DNA of 8,414 bases from Actinomycetota bacterium (GCA_903970355.1 CAJCIF010000241.1:1-8414), one strand, 5' to 3'. Positions 1 to 6,272 are shown, counted from the first letter of the stretch. Notes: a model not told the origin generated them from the sequence alone. Numbers and translations are program-made.

Positions 1-80
1 AAAATACTTTCTTTCTCTGCAAGCTTTTTAGATTGCGTGCCCTTGCCTGAGCCTGGCGGTCCTAGAAATAGAATGCGCAT
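1..80 (-). CDS. adk: Adenylate kinase, N-terminal fragment (runs off window)
   Basis: Adenylate kinase interconverts ATP + AMP and 2 ADP in the cytoplasm and needs a P-loop for the nucleotide phosphates. Only the first 26 codons are visible, starting MRILFLGPPGSGKGTQ. Residues 7–15 (GPPGSGKGT) are the classic adenylate kinase Walker A loop, with K13 as the phosphate-binding lysine. The ATG at 80–78 lies 2 nt after the secY stop, and an AAAAGGA Shine-Dalgarno (90–96) sits inside the last secY codons, so translation is probably coupled to secY. secY–adk is a standard gene pair at the end of the spc operon. The AMP-binding and lid domains lie outside the window, so the long (zinc-lid) or short form cannot be judged. 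Confidence 0.95.
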   Translation of the reverse strand, partial: MRILFLGPPGSGKGTQSKKLAEKESI

Positions 81-82
81 TT

Positions 83-1531
83 TTAGAAATCCTTTTGACC
101 TGGGCCACGAAATAATCCTCTTGCCTGATAGCGCGCCGAAAGGGCGTGCGTCACAATTTGACGCCTGGTATCAATGGCAACACCAACCAAAATGATGAGC
201 GATGTGCTTCCTAATCCTTGCAAGGTCTGAACATAGGTAGCCTGCTCAACGTGAATGGGCAGAATGGCGATGATACCCACAGCCACTGCACCAATAAAGA
301 TGAGGCGATTGAGAGTCTTTTCAAGAAACTCCGCCGTTGGTCTGCCCGGACGAACGCCCTGAACAGCCCGCCCGCTTCTTCTCAAGTTATCAGCCATGTC
401 TCGCACGGGATAAATAATCGAGGCGTAGAAGAAAGCGAAAAATAGAATAAGCAGGAAGTAAAGGATGGAATGCTCGACATGGTAGTAGGAGAACGTATTG
501 GCTGTTTCCTGCACCAGGAAGCTCCATACTGATTGCACCCAGCCCATATTGGTGAGAGAAGTGAATGTTGGGCCTAGTGGGCTTGATGTTATGAGCTGAG
601 ACATGGCTTTACCAGGGTCTGTGCGGCCCATGAAGTTCATGAGCGTGCTCGGGAACATCAAAGCAGAAGAAGCAAAAATGATGGCCATAACCCCTGATGG
701 GTTAACCGGTAAGTACATAAAGTCATCCGGGGCGGCAAACACCTGGCGGCCGACATTGCGCCGCGCTCCTAATACCATCACCTTTCGAACGCCTTGCTGC
801 AAGCAAACAATAAGAGCAACAAGCACAAGAAACACGGCCGTTAAAACAAGCACGCCCCAGAGCGGAGACTGTCCGGTCTGAACGGCATCAGCCGTGTTTT
901 TCACCATAACAGGCAAGCGTGCCGCAATCCCTAAGAAGATAAGGAGCGATGCACCATTACCTACACCACGCTCTGTGATCGTTTCACCCATCCACATAAT
1001 GAAGACAGCACATGAAGTAAGGACAATGGTTGTGCTTACAAGAAAGAGCGGACCAGGAGTTAAAACGATAGCCGGGTTCTGAATTTTCGTAAGCAGGTTG
1101 GCGAGCATAACTGATTGCACAACTGCCAGTACGACCGTGCCATAGCGCGTGATTTTTTGCAATTCTCTGCGCCCGGCTTCACCACCCGATTTTTGCATCT
1201 CTTCCAATTGAGGAATGGCAAAAGTCATAAGCTGCATGATGATCGACGATGTGATGTAAGGACCAATCCCCATTGAGAAAATGGAGAGCTTGTTTAAGGC
1301 ACCACCTGTGAAAAGGTCGATCATGCCAAGCAAGTTCTGAGCCAGTTCAGGGTGCCTTGAGAATGCTGACGGATCGACACCCGGGATCGGAATGTGAACA
1401 CCGAGCCGATAAATAGCGATCATCATAAGCGTAAAAATAATGCGCTCTTTGAGACCAGCTGATGTAAGCAAAGAAAGGATATCGTCGGCGGCCGAGCTAC
1501 TTGCTGTCTTGCGCCTAGGTCCGGTTTGCAT
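83..1531 (-). CDS. secY: Preprotein translocase channel subunit SecY
   Basis: SecY forms the protein-conducting channel of the inner-membrane Sec translocase with SecE and SecG. It passes unfolded preproteins driven by SecA and inserts membrane proteins from ribosomes. Ten hydrophobic segments can be placed by eye at about 31–48, 82–105, 128–150, 161–182, 193–213, 224–245, 278–300, 353–374, 406–425 and 440–456. Family marks include HIPIPGVD (46–53), GIGPYITSSIIMQL (88–101), ERGVGNGAS (187–195) and the cytosolic VRPGRPTAEFL stretch (393–403) used in SecA/ribosome contact. I chose the ATG at 1531, giving 482 aa, because AAGGAG (1540–1545) lies 8 nt upstream. A TTG at 1549 would add six residues but has no good ribosome binding site. 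The protein is longer than the usual ~430 residues, and much of the excess is in the TM7–TM8 loop (about 300–352). It follows rplO after a 55-nt spacer and runs into adk. Confidence 0.97.
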   Translation of the reverse strand: MQTGPRRKTASSSAADDILSLLTSAGLKERIIFTLMMIAIYRLGVHIPIPGVDPSAFSRHPELAQNLLGMIDLFTGGALNKLSIFSMGIGPYITSSIIMQLMTFAIPQLEEMQKSGGEAGRRELQKITRYGTVVLAVVQSVMLANLLTKIQNPAIVLTPGPLFLVSTTIVLTSCAVFIMWMGETITERGVGNGASLLIFLGIAARLPVMVKNTADAVQTGQSPLWGVLVLTAVFLVLVALIVCLQQGVRKVMVLGARRNVGRQVFAAPDDFMYLPVNPSGVMAIIFASSALMFPSTLMNFMGRTDPGKAMSQLITSSPLGPTFTSLTNMGWVQSVWSFLVQETANTFSYYHVEHSILYFLLILFFAFFYASIIYPVRDMADNLRRSGRAVQGVRPGRPTAEFLEKTLNRLIFIGAVAVGIIAILPIHVEQATYVQTLQGLGSTSLIILVGVAIDTRRQIVTHALSARYQARGLFRGPGQKDF

Positions 1532-1539
1532 GGTAAAAG

Positions 1540-1545
1540 CTCCTT
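1540..1545 (-). promoter_or_regulatory. Shine-Dalgarno site fixing the secY start
   Basis: AAGGAG on the minus strand, 8 nt before the ATG at 1531. It supports this ATG over the in-frame TTG at 1549, whose upstream sequence has no well-placed purine-rich site. Confidence 0.75.
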
Positions 1546-1586
1546 GCAATCACGTTAATACAAAGCCTCATTCTAACCAAACCTGG

Positions 1587-2060
1587 TCAGCGTCGCTTTG
1601 TCTTGAGGTTAGGCGCTTCAATCAGGGTAACCGTACCCCCGGCCGCTTCAATTTTTGCTTTGGCACCAGCGGAGAAATGATGAGCCGTTACCTTGAGGGC
1701 AACTTTCAATTCGCCGTTGCCGAGAATACGCAGACTGTCACTGGGGGTACGCAACAATTTGTGCTCCACCAATGTATAAGAATCCACTTCGAGATTGGCC
1801 GGCAATATGTTTAAAGCGCCGACATTCACTTCAACCCAGTCACGCTTAATGACCTGGTCGAAATTGTGGATCTTCGGCAAACGTCTAAACAAAGGTGTTT
1901 GACCGCCTTCAAAACCAAATCGTTTTGATTCACCAGAACGTTGTCCCTGACCGTTATGTCCGCGAGTACTCGTTTTGCCATGACCGGAGGCACGACCGCG
2001 TCCCACCCGTTTGGTTTTCCGGCGCGAACCATCTGTCGGTCGCAAATCACTAAGTTGCAT
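1587..2060 (-). CDS. rplO: 50S ribosomal protein L15
   Basis: L15 is a late-assembly protein of the large subunit whose long basic N-terminal arm threads into 23S rRNA. The 157-residue product has the usual family length. It opens with MQLSDLRPTDGSRRK and continues with a Gly/Arg/Lys-rich arm (KRVGRGRASGHGKTSTRG, about 17–34), then FEGGQTPLFRRLPK (50–63), both family signatures. The globular C-terminal domain ends with AGGTVTLIEAP (140–150). I chose the ATG at 2060 because AAGGAG (2067–2072) lies 6 nt upstream and MxLxDL is the normal L15 start. Upstream in-frame starts (TTG 2090, ATG 2087) lack a Shine-Dalgarno. The gene lies between rpmD (74-nt spacer) and secY, the standard spc position. 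Confidence 0.97.
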   Translation of the reverse strand: MQLSDLRPTDGSRRKTKRVGRGRASGHGKTSTRGHNGQGQRSGESKRFGFEGGQTPLFRRLPKIHNFDQVIKRDWVEVNVGALNILPANLEVDSYTLVEHKLLRTPSDSLRILGNGELKVALKVTAHHFSAGAKAKIEAAGGTVTLIEAPNLKTKRR

Positions 2061-2066
2061 TTCTTT

Positions 2067-2072
2067 CTCCTT
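2067..2072 (-). promoter_or_regulatory. Shine-Dalgarno site fixing the rplO start
   Basis: AAGGAG on the minus strand, 6 nt before the ATG at 2060. It decides against the in-frame ATG at 2087 and TTG at 2090, which would add 9 or 10 residues not seen in the family. Confidence 0.75.
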
Positions 2073-2134
2073 TTCGCCTTGCGCCATCAAGAACTTTCAA
2101 GATGACTCGGCTCCCCTAGGACGTCTGAGCGTCT

Positions 2135-2344
2135 CTATGCTTTTTTCTTTGGTTTCTCAGCTTTCTCGCTATCCAGTTTTTCAACGGTAACGAGGTGGCT
2201 AACCTTATTCACCATACCGCGTATGGTCGGCGAGTCTGCATGGGTTACGGTTGAACCGTACTTGCCCAAACCCAGGCCCTCAACCACTTTGCGTTGAGTA
2301 GTTTTTTTGCCAACCAGGCCACTGGTGAGTGTAATCTTCAACAT
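2135..2344 (-). CDS. rpmD: 50S ribosomal protein L30
   Basis: L30 is a small protein on the surface of the large subunit, bound to 23S rRNA. The 69-residue product begins MLKITLTSGLVGKK, the normal bacterial L30 opening (lysine-rich β-strand, then the G-x-x-x-x-Q helix start at about residues 12–17). Later segments GLGLGKYGSTV (24–34) and TIRGMVNKVSHLV (40–52) fit the usual L30 pattern of LGLxKxxxxV and IxGMVNKVxHLV. It is about 9 residues longer than the usual ~60 because of a Lys/Glu tail (EKAEKPKKKA). The ATG at 2344 has an AAAAGGAA-type ribosome binding site at 2355–2362. The spc position between rpsE and rplO is standard. Many cyanobacteria lack L30, so its presence is taxonomically informative. 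Confidence 0.96.
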   Translation of the reverse strand: MLKITLTSGLVGKKTTQRKVVEGLGLGKYGSTVTHADSPTIRGMVNKVSHLVTVEKLDSEKAEKPKKKA

Positions 2345-2377
2345 TTCCTTATAGTTCCTTTTGGTTAAATCAGACGA

Positions 2378-3001
2378 TTACACAAGCATCTGTTTCAAAC
2401 TAAGACCACGCAGTCTTGCTGCTTCTTCAAATGGTCTCAGGCTTTGCAGGCCATTGATGGTGGCACGGGCTACATTGAGAGGAGCACGTGAACCGAGAGA
2501 CTTGGACATGATATCGCCCACACCGGATAGTTCCAAAATGGCGCGTGCTGCACCACCCGCGATGACGCCTGTACCTTTGGCTGCCGGCTTAAGAAGAATA
2601 CGGCTGCTTCCTCTCTTACCAATAATTTGGTGAGGAATGGTTGTGCCGACAAGCGGTACTTTGACAATTTCTTTGCGGGCATCAACGACGCCTTTTTGAA
2701 TGGCGCTAATAACTTCAGCCGCCTTACCGACACCGATGCCGACTTGGCCTTTGCCATTGCCCACAGCAACTACTGCTCTGAAACTCAGCTTTTTGCCGCC
2801 CTTCACCACTTTTGTGACGCGTCGAACTTGAATGATTTTTTCTTCCCAGTCGGATTCAACCCTCTGGCGCTGCTCATCACGAGGGCCACGGCCTCCGCCG
2901 CCACCACCATCACGCGATCCATGCCGGCGACCACGCTTCTGGCCGTCACCGCTTGGCGCTGGTTCCTCGGGGCTAGGAATTTTGTCCTCTTTATCAACCA
3001 T
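2378..3001 (-). CDS. rpsE: 30S ribosomal protein S5 with Gly/Arg-rich N-terminal extension
   Basis: S5 lies at the back of the small subunit near S4 and S8 and contributes to decoding accuracy and mRNA entry. Residues 51–114 are the double-stranded-RNA-binding-like domain (EKIIQVRRVTKVVKGGKKLSF…, then GNGKGQVGIGVGKA at 81–94). The C-terminal S5 domain follows, with KPAAKGTGVIAGGAARAILE (138–157) and GSRAPLNVARATINGL (170–185). The 207-aa product is longer than the ~165–175 usual in bacteria. The first ~50 residues are charged, proline-rich and then low complexity, with six glycines in a row at 32–37 flanked by arginines. The ATG at 3001 has AAGGA (3012–3016) 10 nt upstream. A start nearer the core domain was considered, but no better in-frame ATG with a ribosome binding site is apparent. 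It follows rplR after 26 nt and precedes rpmD by 33 nt. Confidence 0.97.
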   Translation of the reverse strand: MVDKEDKIPSPEEPAPSGDGQKRGRRHGSRDGGGGGGRGPRDEQRQRVESDWEEKIIQVRRVTKVVKGGKKLSFRAVVAVGNGKGQVGIGVGKAAEVISAIQKGVVDARKEIVKVPLVGTTIPHQIIGKRGSSRILLKPAAKGTGVIAGGAARAILELSGVGDIMSKSLGSRAPLNVARATINGLQSLRPFEEAARLRGLSLKQMLV

Positions 3002-3027
3002 TGAATCGTTTTCCTTCTATTTCAGAA

Positions 3028-3396
3028 CTAAAATTCAAGACCGGCTTCCCGAGCAGCTTCTGCAACTGCGGCAATACGGCCATGATAAATGTAACCACCT
3101 CGGTCGAAAACTACTGCTTCAATACCTTTGGCTTTTGCTCTTTTGGCAACCAATTCGCCAACCGTTTTAGCCGATTCCTTATCCCAGGTCTTCTTCAATT
3201 TCTTGGCGATTTCCGGATCTAATGTGCTGGCAGCAACAAGAGTCTTGGCTGAAGAATCATCGACGATTTGCACATAAATATGTTTGTTGGAGCGATAGAC
3301 GCACAGACGCGGTCTTTCGGTAGAACCGGTAAGACGACGGCGAATGCGATTGTGGCGCTTAACTCGCGTGAGTTTTCGATCTGGTTTTGTAATCAT
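3028..3396 (-). CDS. rplR: 50S ribosomal protein L18
   Basis: L18 binds 5S rRNA and, with L5, helps dock it in the central protuberance of the large subunit. The 122-residue product has normal length. A basic N-terminus ([16 protein letters not shown]) is followed by [20 protein letters not shown] (about 28–47), the L18 core strand–turn–strand. The closing part reads [27 protein letters not shown], the very conserved C-terminal signature. The ATG at 3396 has GGAGA (3406–3410) 9 nt upstream, and the gap to the rplF stop is 18 nt. The order rplF–rplR–rpsE is typical of the spc operon. Nothing is unusual. Confidence 0.98.
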   Translation of the reverse strand: MITKPDRKLTRVKRHNRIRRRLTGSTERPRLCVYRSNKHIYVQIVDDSSAKTLVAASTLDPEIAKKLKKTWDKESAKTVGELVAKRAKAKGIEAVVFDRGGYIYHGRIAAVAEAAREAGLEF

Positions 3397-3414
3397 CGCT
3401 TGTCTTCTCCGAGC

Positions 3415-3963
3415 CTATTTCTTCTTGCCGGCAGCCTTACCAGCCTTGCGGCGGATGTGCTCACCTTGATACTTAATGCCTTTGCCTTTATAAACTTCCG
3501 GCGGTCTGCGATCTCTTATGTATGCAGCCAGATCGCCAACCGCTTGCTTGTCTGAGCCGCTCACCGTCACCATATTGGTTTTGGGCGGAACGACAATTTC
3601 AATGCCTTTAGGCGGAATGATGATAACCGGGTGCGAATAACCAAGTTGCATAACAAGCTTGGTGCCATCCATTTGAGCACGGTAGCCGACGCCGACAATT
3701 TCTAAATTGCGATGGAAGCCTTCCGTAACGCCCTTTACCATGTTGGCAATGAGGGTTCGTGTCAGACCATGCAAGCCGCGCACGATGCGGTCTTCCGATT
3801 GTCGCTTTAAGACGAGTTTGCCGTCAGTTTGCTCAATTTCAATCTCCGGGCGGATGGTGCGCGAAAGTTGTCCTTTCGGACCTTTCACGGATACTTCCGT
3901 TCCGTTGATCTGCACCGTCACACCTGACGGTACTGGAATTGGTGCTTTACCTATGCGGGACAT
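3415..3963 (-). CDS. rplF: 50S ribosomal protein L6
   Basis: L6 sits near the base of the L7/L12 stalk, close to the sarcin-ricin loop and the GTPase-factor binding site. The 182-residue product shows the two repeated L6 domains: MSRIGKAPIPVPSGV…VKGPKGQLSR (1–35), then NLEIVGVGYRAQ (86–97) and the second repeat. The C-terminal signature YKGKGIKYQGEHIRRKAGK (158–176) is intact, followed by a short lysine tail. The ATG at 3963 has TGAGGA (3971–3976) 7 nt upstream, and rpsH ends 21 nt before it. Length and motifs are normal. Confidence 0.98.
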   Translation of the reverse strand: MSRIGKAPIPVPSGVTVQINGTEVSVKGPKGQLSRTIRPEIEIEQTDGKLVLKRQSEDRIVRGLHGLTRTLIANMVKGVTEGFHRNLEIVGVGYRAQMDGTKLVMQLGYSHPVIIIPPKGIEIVVPPKTNMVTVSGSDKQAVGDLAAYIRDRRPPEVYKGKGIKYQGEHIRRKAGKAAGKKK

Positions 3964-3984
3964 TTGACTTTCCTCACCCTTTCC

Positions 3985-4386
3985 TTACCAAACTTGAGCA
4001 ACTACTTCGCCGCCAATATTGCTTTTACGAGCTTGGCGGTCCGTCATCAAACCTTTGCTGGTGCTGATGATCGAGATACCCAATCCACCAAATACGCGTG
4101 GCACTTTTTTGGATGGGCGATAAACTTTAAGACCAGGTCGGCTGATGCGCTTCAACCCTTGAATAACACGTTCGCCTTTCGGCCCGTATTTCAACACAAT
4201 GCGCATTTTTTGTTGCGGAGAGCCGAGGCTCTTCGTTTCAAAAGAAGATATGAAGCCTTCATTCCGCAAAAGTTCGGCAAGTGCGACCTTTTGTTGAGAA
4301 GCAGGCATCTCCACAGCCGCAGCACTTACACGTGTCGCGTTATGGATGCGTGCCAACATATCGGAAATTGGATCTGTTACCGGCAT
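3985..4386 (-). CDS. rpsH: 30S ribosomal protein S8
   Basis: S8 is a primary 16S rRNA-binding protein that organises the central domain of the small subunit. In E. coli it also represses the spc operon by binding its own mRNA near the rplE start. The 133-residue product begins PVTDPISDMLARIHNA, the standard N-terminus. It ends with the RNA-binding signature GGLGISIISTSKGLMTDRQA (100–119) and GGEVVAQVW. The ATG at 4386 follows the rpsN stop by 10 nt, and its Shine-Dalgarno AGGAG (4394–4398) overlaps that stop, suggesting coupling. Whether S8 regulates this operon cannot be seen directly, but a hairpin lies in the rplX–rplE spacer (5171–5194). Confidence 0.98.
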   Translation of the reverse strand: MPVTDPISDMLARIHNATRVSAAAVEMPASQQKVALAELLRNEGFISSFETKSLGSPQQKMRIVLKYGPKGERVIQGLKRISRPGLKVYRPSKKVPRVFGGLGISIISTSKGLMTDRQARKSNIGGEVVAQVW

Positions 4387-4396
4387 TTACTCTCTC

Positions 4397-4603
4397 CTAC
4401 CAGCTAGACTTCGTGACGCCCGGAATTAGACCTTCGTGTGCCATTTTTCTCAGGCAGCATCGGCACAGACCGAAGTCGCGGTAGAAACCGCGCGGTCTGC
4501 CACAAATTCGGCAGCGATTATGCAAACGCACGCCTGGATATTTGCCTTTGGCAACCAAGACACGGCGCTTGTGCTCCTTATCAATCATCGAAGTTTTGGC
4601 CAC
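4397..4603 (-). CDS. rpsN: 30S ribosomal protein S14, zinc-ribbon (type Z) form
   Basis: S14 is a 3' domain protein of the small subunit that helps form the head and A-site region. The short type-Z form binds Zn. Four cysteines are present as C31-R-I-C34 and C47-R-C-C50, and the C-terminal IPGVTKSSW is the usual ending. The product is 68 aa, while this form is normally 61. About seven extra residues lie between the N-terminal MAKxSMIxK block and the zinc ribbon (roughly 16–22). Translation starts at GTG (4603–4601), backed by a near-perfect AGGAGGT (4609–4615) overlapping the rplE stop. The family-typical MAKxS opening rules out the in-frame ATG at 4588. The position between rplE and rpsH is standard for bacteria that keep S14 in the operon. 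Typical cyanobacteria instead carry a longer S14 elsewhere. Confidence 0.97.
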   Translation of the reverse strand: MAKTSMIDKEHKRRVLVAKGKYPGVRLHNRCRICGRPRGFYRDFGLCRCCLRKMAHEGLIPGVTKSSW

Positions 4604-4606
4604 TTC

Positions 4607-5146
4607 TTACCTCCTAAACGGCATGCCAATTGCGGCAAGTAAAGCTTGTGCTTCTTGATCGGTGCGCGCTGTCGTCACGATTGCAATATCCATGCCGCGC
4701 ACTGAATCGACTTGTTCATAGTTGATTTCCGGAAAAATAAGTTGCTCGCGCACTCCAATTGAGTAGTTACCGCGACCATCAAAAGAGCGATTCGACACAC
4801 CGCGAAAATCGCGAATCCGCGGCAATGCGATGTGAATAAATTTGGCGAGAAAATCCCACATGCGGCGTCCGCGTAAGGTGACGCTGGCACCAACCGGCAT
4901 GCCCTGGCGCACTTTGAATGTGGCAATTGATTTACGAGCGCGGTTGATAATCGGCTTTTGACCGGTAATGGTGACGAGATCTTTGACACCACTGTCAATT
5001 GCCTTGGCATTGGCGGTTGCTTCGCCAAGACCCATGTTGATTACCACCTTTTCGAAGCGAGGCACTTGCAAATTGTTGGCGTAACCGAACTGCTTCATGA
5101 GCGCCGGCACCACTTCTTTTGAGTATTGTTCTTTGATGTCTACCAT
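4607..5146 (-). CDS. rplE: 50S ribosomal protein L5
   Basis: L5 binds 5S rRNA with L18, forms part of the central protuberance and contacts P-site tRNA and S13. The 179-residue product has normal length. Key segments are [16 protein letters not shown] (28–43, the L5 signature), [20 protein letters not shown] (62–81) and the C-terminal [25 protein letters not shown] region (136–160). The ATG at 5146 has AGAGGT (5157–5162) 10 nt upstream. The 70-nt spacer to rplX is among the largest in the cluster and contains a hairpin. The stop is 3 nt before the rpsN GTG, so rplE and rpsN are probably translationally coupled. Confidence 0.98.
   Translation of the reverse strand: MVDIKEQYSKEVVPALMKQFGYANNLQVPRFEKVVINMGLGEATANAKAIDSGVKDLVTITGQKPIINRARKSIATFKVRQGMPVGASVTLRGRRMWDFLAKFIHIALPRIRDFRGVSNRSFDGRGNYSIGVREQLIFPEINYEQVDSVRGMDIAIVTTARTDQEAQALLAAIGMPFRR
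4609..4615 (-). promoter_or_regulatory. Strong Shine-Dalgarno for the GTG-initiated rpsN
   Basis: AGGAGGT on the minus strand, 5 nt before the GTG at 4603, overlapping the TAA of rplE (4609–4607). It is one of the strongest Shine-Dalgarno matches in the window and may compensate for the GTG start. Confidence 0.8.
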
Positions 5147-5170
5147 TTTTTGCTTAACCTCTTGCTTTTC

Positions 5171-5194
5171 TTTTGACGGTCTTTGTCGTCAAAG
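5171..5194 (-). promoter_or_regulatory. RNA hairpin in the rplX–rplE leader (possible regulatory or processing site)
   Basis: On the transcribed strand, TTTGACG (5193–5187) pairs with CGTCAAA (5178–5172) around an 8-nt loop, and a G·U-type pair can extend it (5171/5194). It ends 9 nt before the rplE Shine-Dalgarno. No run of U follows the stem in the sense direction, so it is not an intrinsic terminator. E. coli S8 binds the equivalent rplX–rplE region to repress translation, so regulation by S8 is one option and RNase processing another. I could not match the S8 consensus base by base. An alternative, shorter hairpin (CTTTG–CAAAG, 5195–5180) would compete with it. Confidence 0.45.
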
Positions 5195-5216
5195 CGCTTG
5201 GTTTGGGTTTCCTTTC

Positions 5217-5630
5217 CTAATCTAAGTTTTCTCGTTTGCGGAATTCTGCTCTGACACCTTTTTTGGTTGTTGAGTTGTAGAGCATGACCCGACTTGCGTA
5301 AATTGGGGCTTCCTTCTTGATCAAGCCGCTCTTCGTCATGGGACCACGTTGCTTGGTAGCACGGGTTATAACGTTGATGCCTTCCACAATGATTTTGCCT
5401 TCCTTGGGAAATACGGCAGTCACTTTGCCGGTTTTGCCCTTGCCGGCTTCTTTAGAGCCGCTTCTAAGAATGACGAGATCGCCGCGCTTGACGTGAATCT
5501 TCGGCACGAGGTTGGTGGCTTTCTCTTTGACAAGAGCCTTGGAGACAACGTGAATTGCTCCCGGTTTTACCTTCTCACCAATAGCGGATTTCGCGTAGCG
5601 AACATCCTTTTTCTTTTTCTCGTAAACCAT
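5217..5630 (-). CDS. rplX: 50S ribosomal protein L24 with long N-terminal extension
   Basis: L24 is an assembly initiator of the large subunit, binding the 5' region of 23S rRNA and lying near the peptide exit. The product is 137 aa from the ATG at 5630. I chose this ATG because TGAGG (5640–5644) lies 9 nt upstream and it sits 1 nt after the rplN stop. A TTG at 5651 would overlap rplN and lacks a ribosome binding site. The KOW-type core starts at about residue 44 ([15 protein letters not shown], then [11 protein letters not shown]). [12 protein letters not shown] (107–118) is the conserved strand seen in cyanobacterial L24. L24 normally begins almost at KIHVKRGD, so about 43 residues are extra and lysine-rich ([15 protein letters not shown]…). 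The C-terminus stops soon after [13 protein letters not shown], without the usual extended Lys/Gly-rich VRxxKKxGE ending. Confidence 0.96.
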   Translation of the reverse strand: MVYEKKKKDVRYAKSAIGEKVKPGAIHVVSKALVKEKATNLVPKIHVKRGDLVILRSGSKEAGKGKTGKVTAVFPKEGKIIVEGINVITRATKQRGPMTKSGLIKKEAPIYASRVMLYNSTTKKGVRAEFRKRENLD

Positions 5631-5631
5631 C

Positions 5632-6000
5632 TCACAGTACCTCAGGCGCAAGCGAAATTATTTTCGTGAAGTTCTTGTCTCTAAGTTCGCGGGCAATTGG
5701 TCCAAATACGCGCGTGCCCTTAGGATTGCCGTCCTTCTGAACGATAACGGCAGCATTGTCGTCAAAGCAGATGGTTGAGCCATCCGGACGACGTACGTGA
5801 GTGCGAACACGCACAACTACGGCGCGCACCACTTCTGATTTCTTGACGGGCATATTTGGCAGAGCATCTTTTACAACACCAACAATGACGTCGCCGAGCG
5901 AAGCATAGCGTCGGTTAGATCCGCCTAGTACGCGGATGCACATCAATTGTCTGGCCCCGGTATTGTCGGCGCAGGTTAATCGAGTTTGTGGCTGAATCAT
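5632..6000 (-). CDS. rplN: 50S ribosomal protein L14
   Basis: L14 is a five-stranded β-barrel protein at the subunit interface, contacting 16S rRNA helix 14 (bridge B8) and L19. The 122-residue product is exactly the usual length and starts [18 protein letters not shown], the standard N-terminus. [11 protein letters not shown] (36–46), VRAVVVRVR (58–66) and FDDNAAVIV (79–87) are the family signatures, followed by [13 protein letters not shown] (95–107). The ATG at 6000 overlaps the rpsQ stop by 4 nt (ATGA), and AGAGGT (6007–6012) lies 6 nt upstream inside rpsQ. Nothing is unusual. Confidence 0.98.
   Translation of the reverse strand: MIQPQTRLTCADNTGARQLMCIRVLGGSNRRYASLGDVIVGVVKDALPNMPVKKSEVVRAVVVRVRTHVRRPDGSTICFDDNAAVIVQKDGNPKGTRVFGPIARELRDKNFTKIISLAPEVL
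5640..5644 (-). promoter_or_regulatory. Shine-Dalgarno site fixing the rplX start
   Basis: TGAGG on the minus strand, 9 nt before the ATG at 5630, lying inside the last codons of rplN. It supports the ATG over the in-frame TTG at 5651. Confidence 0.65.
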
Positions 6001-6272
6001 ACCGCTACCTCTTTGATAGAACTGAGTTGACCTTCGCCTGTTGCCACTTCAATAACGAGCCAACGTTTTTCACGTGATAGCGGTCTGCATTCACGCAAGC
6101 GAACACGGTCACCAATTTGGCACTTGTTCTCAGCATCGTGTGCTTTGAACTTGCGCGTATGGACGATCGGCTTTTCGTATTTGTCGTGGGCGGAACGGGA
6201 TTCAACGGCCACTACAACCGTCTTTTCCATTTTGTTGGAAATCACTTTCCCGACCAATTCCTTCTTAGGCAT
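5997..6272 (-). CDS. rpsQ: 30S ribosomal protein S17
   Basis: S17 is a primary 16S rRNA-binding OB-fold protein of the 5' domain. The 91-residue product has normal length. [17 protein letters not shown] (8–24) is the conserved first β-hairpin, [26 protein letters not shown] (41–66, described by position) holds the signature GDxVxLxECRPLS, and KRWLVIEV (69–76) closes the core. The start ATG shares one base with the rpmC stop (TAATG), and GGGAG (6280–6284) sits 7 nt upstream in rpmC. Position and order (rpmC–rpsQ–rplN) are standard. Confidence 0.98.
   Translation of the reverse strand: MPKKELVGKVISNKMEKTVVVAVESRSAHDKYEKPIVHTRKFKAHDAENKCQIGDRVRLRECRPLSREKRWLVIEVATGEGQLSSIKEVAV

Noticed and set aside
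1532..1586. Possible promoter in the rplO–secY spacer (TTGGTT and TATTAA-like words)
   Set aside because: The spacing between the two words is about 14 nt and neither is close to consensus; the gene continues an operon, so no promoter is called.
1440..1814. 124-codon plus-strand open frame spanning the secY start and rplO end
   Set aside because: It lies antisense to two well-supported genes, has no recognisable domain and no clear ribosome binding site; it is a shadow of the minus-strand coding.
2061..2134. Short repeats in the 74-nt rpmD–rplO spacer (CGTCT twice, TCAAGA twice) and weak 4-bp stems
   Set aside because: The repeats are only 5–6 nt and the stems too short and loosely spaced to call a regulatory structure or terminator.
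3964..4407. 147-codon plus-strand open frame opposite rpsH
   Set aside because: Antisense to an intact, family-typical S8 gene, with composition expected of a reverse-complement frame. No independent evidence of coding.
5171..5194. Reading the rplX–rplE hairpin as an intrinsic terminator
   Set aside because: The stem is AT-rich, only 7 bp, and is followed by AAAGAAAAGC in the sense direction and not a U run; downstream genes are clearly part of the same operon.
5631..5651. TTG at 5651 as the rplX start, overlapping rplN
   Set aside because: No ribosome binding site precedes it, whereas the ATG at 5630 has TGAGG at a good distance and sits 1 nt after the rplN stop.
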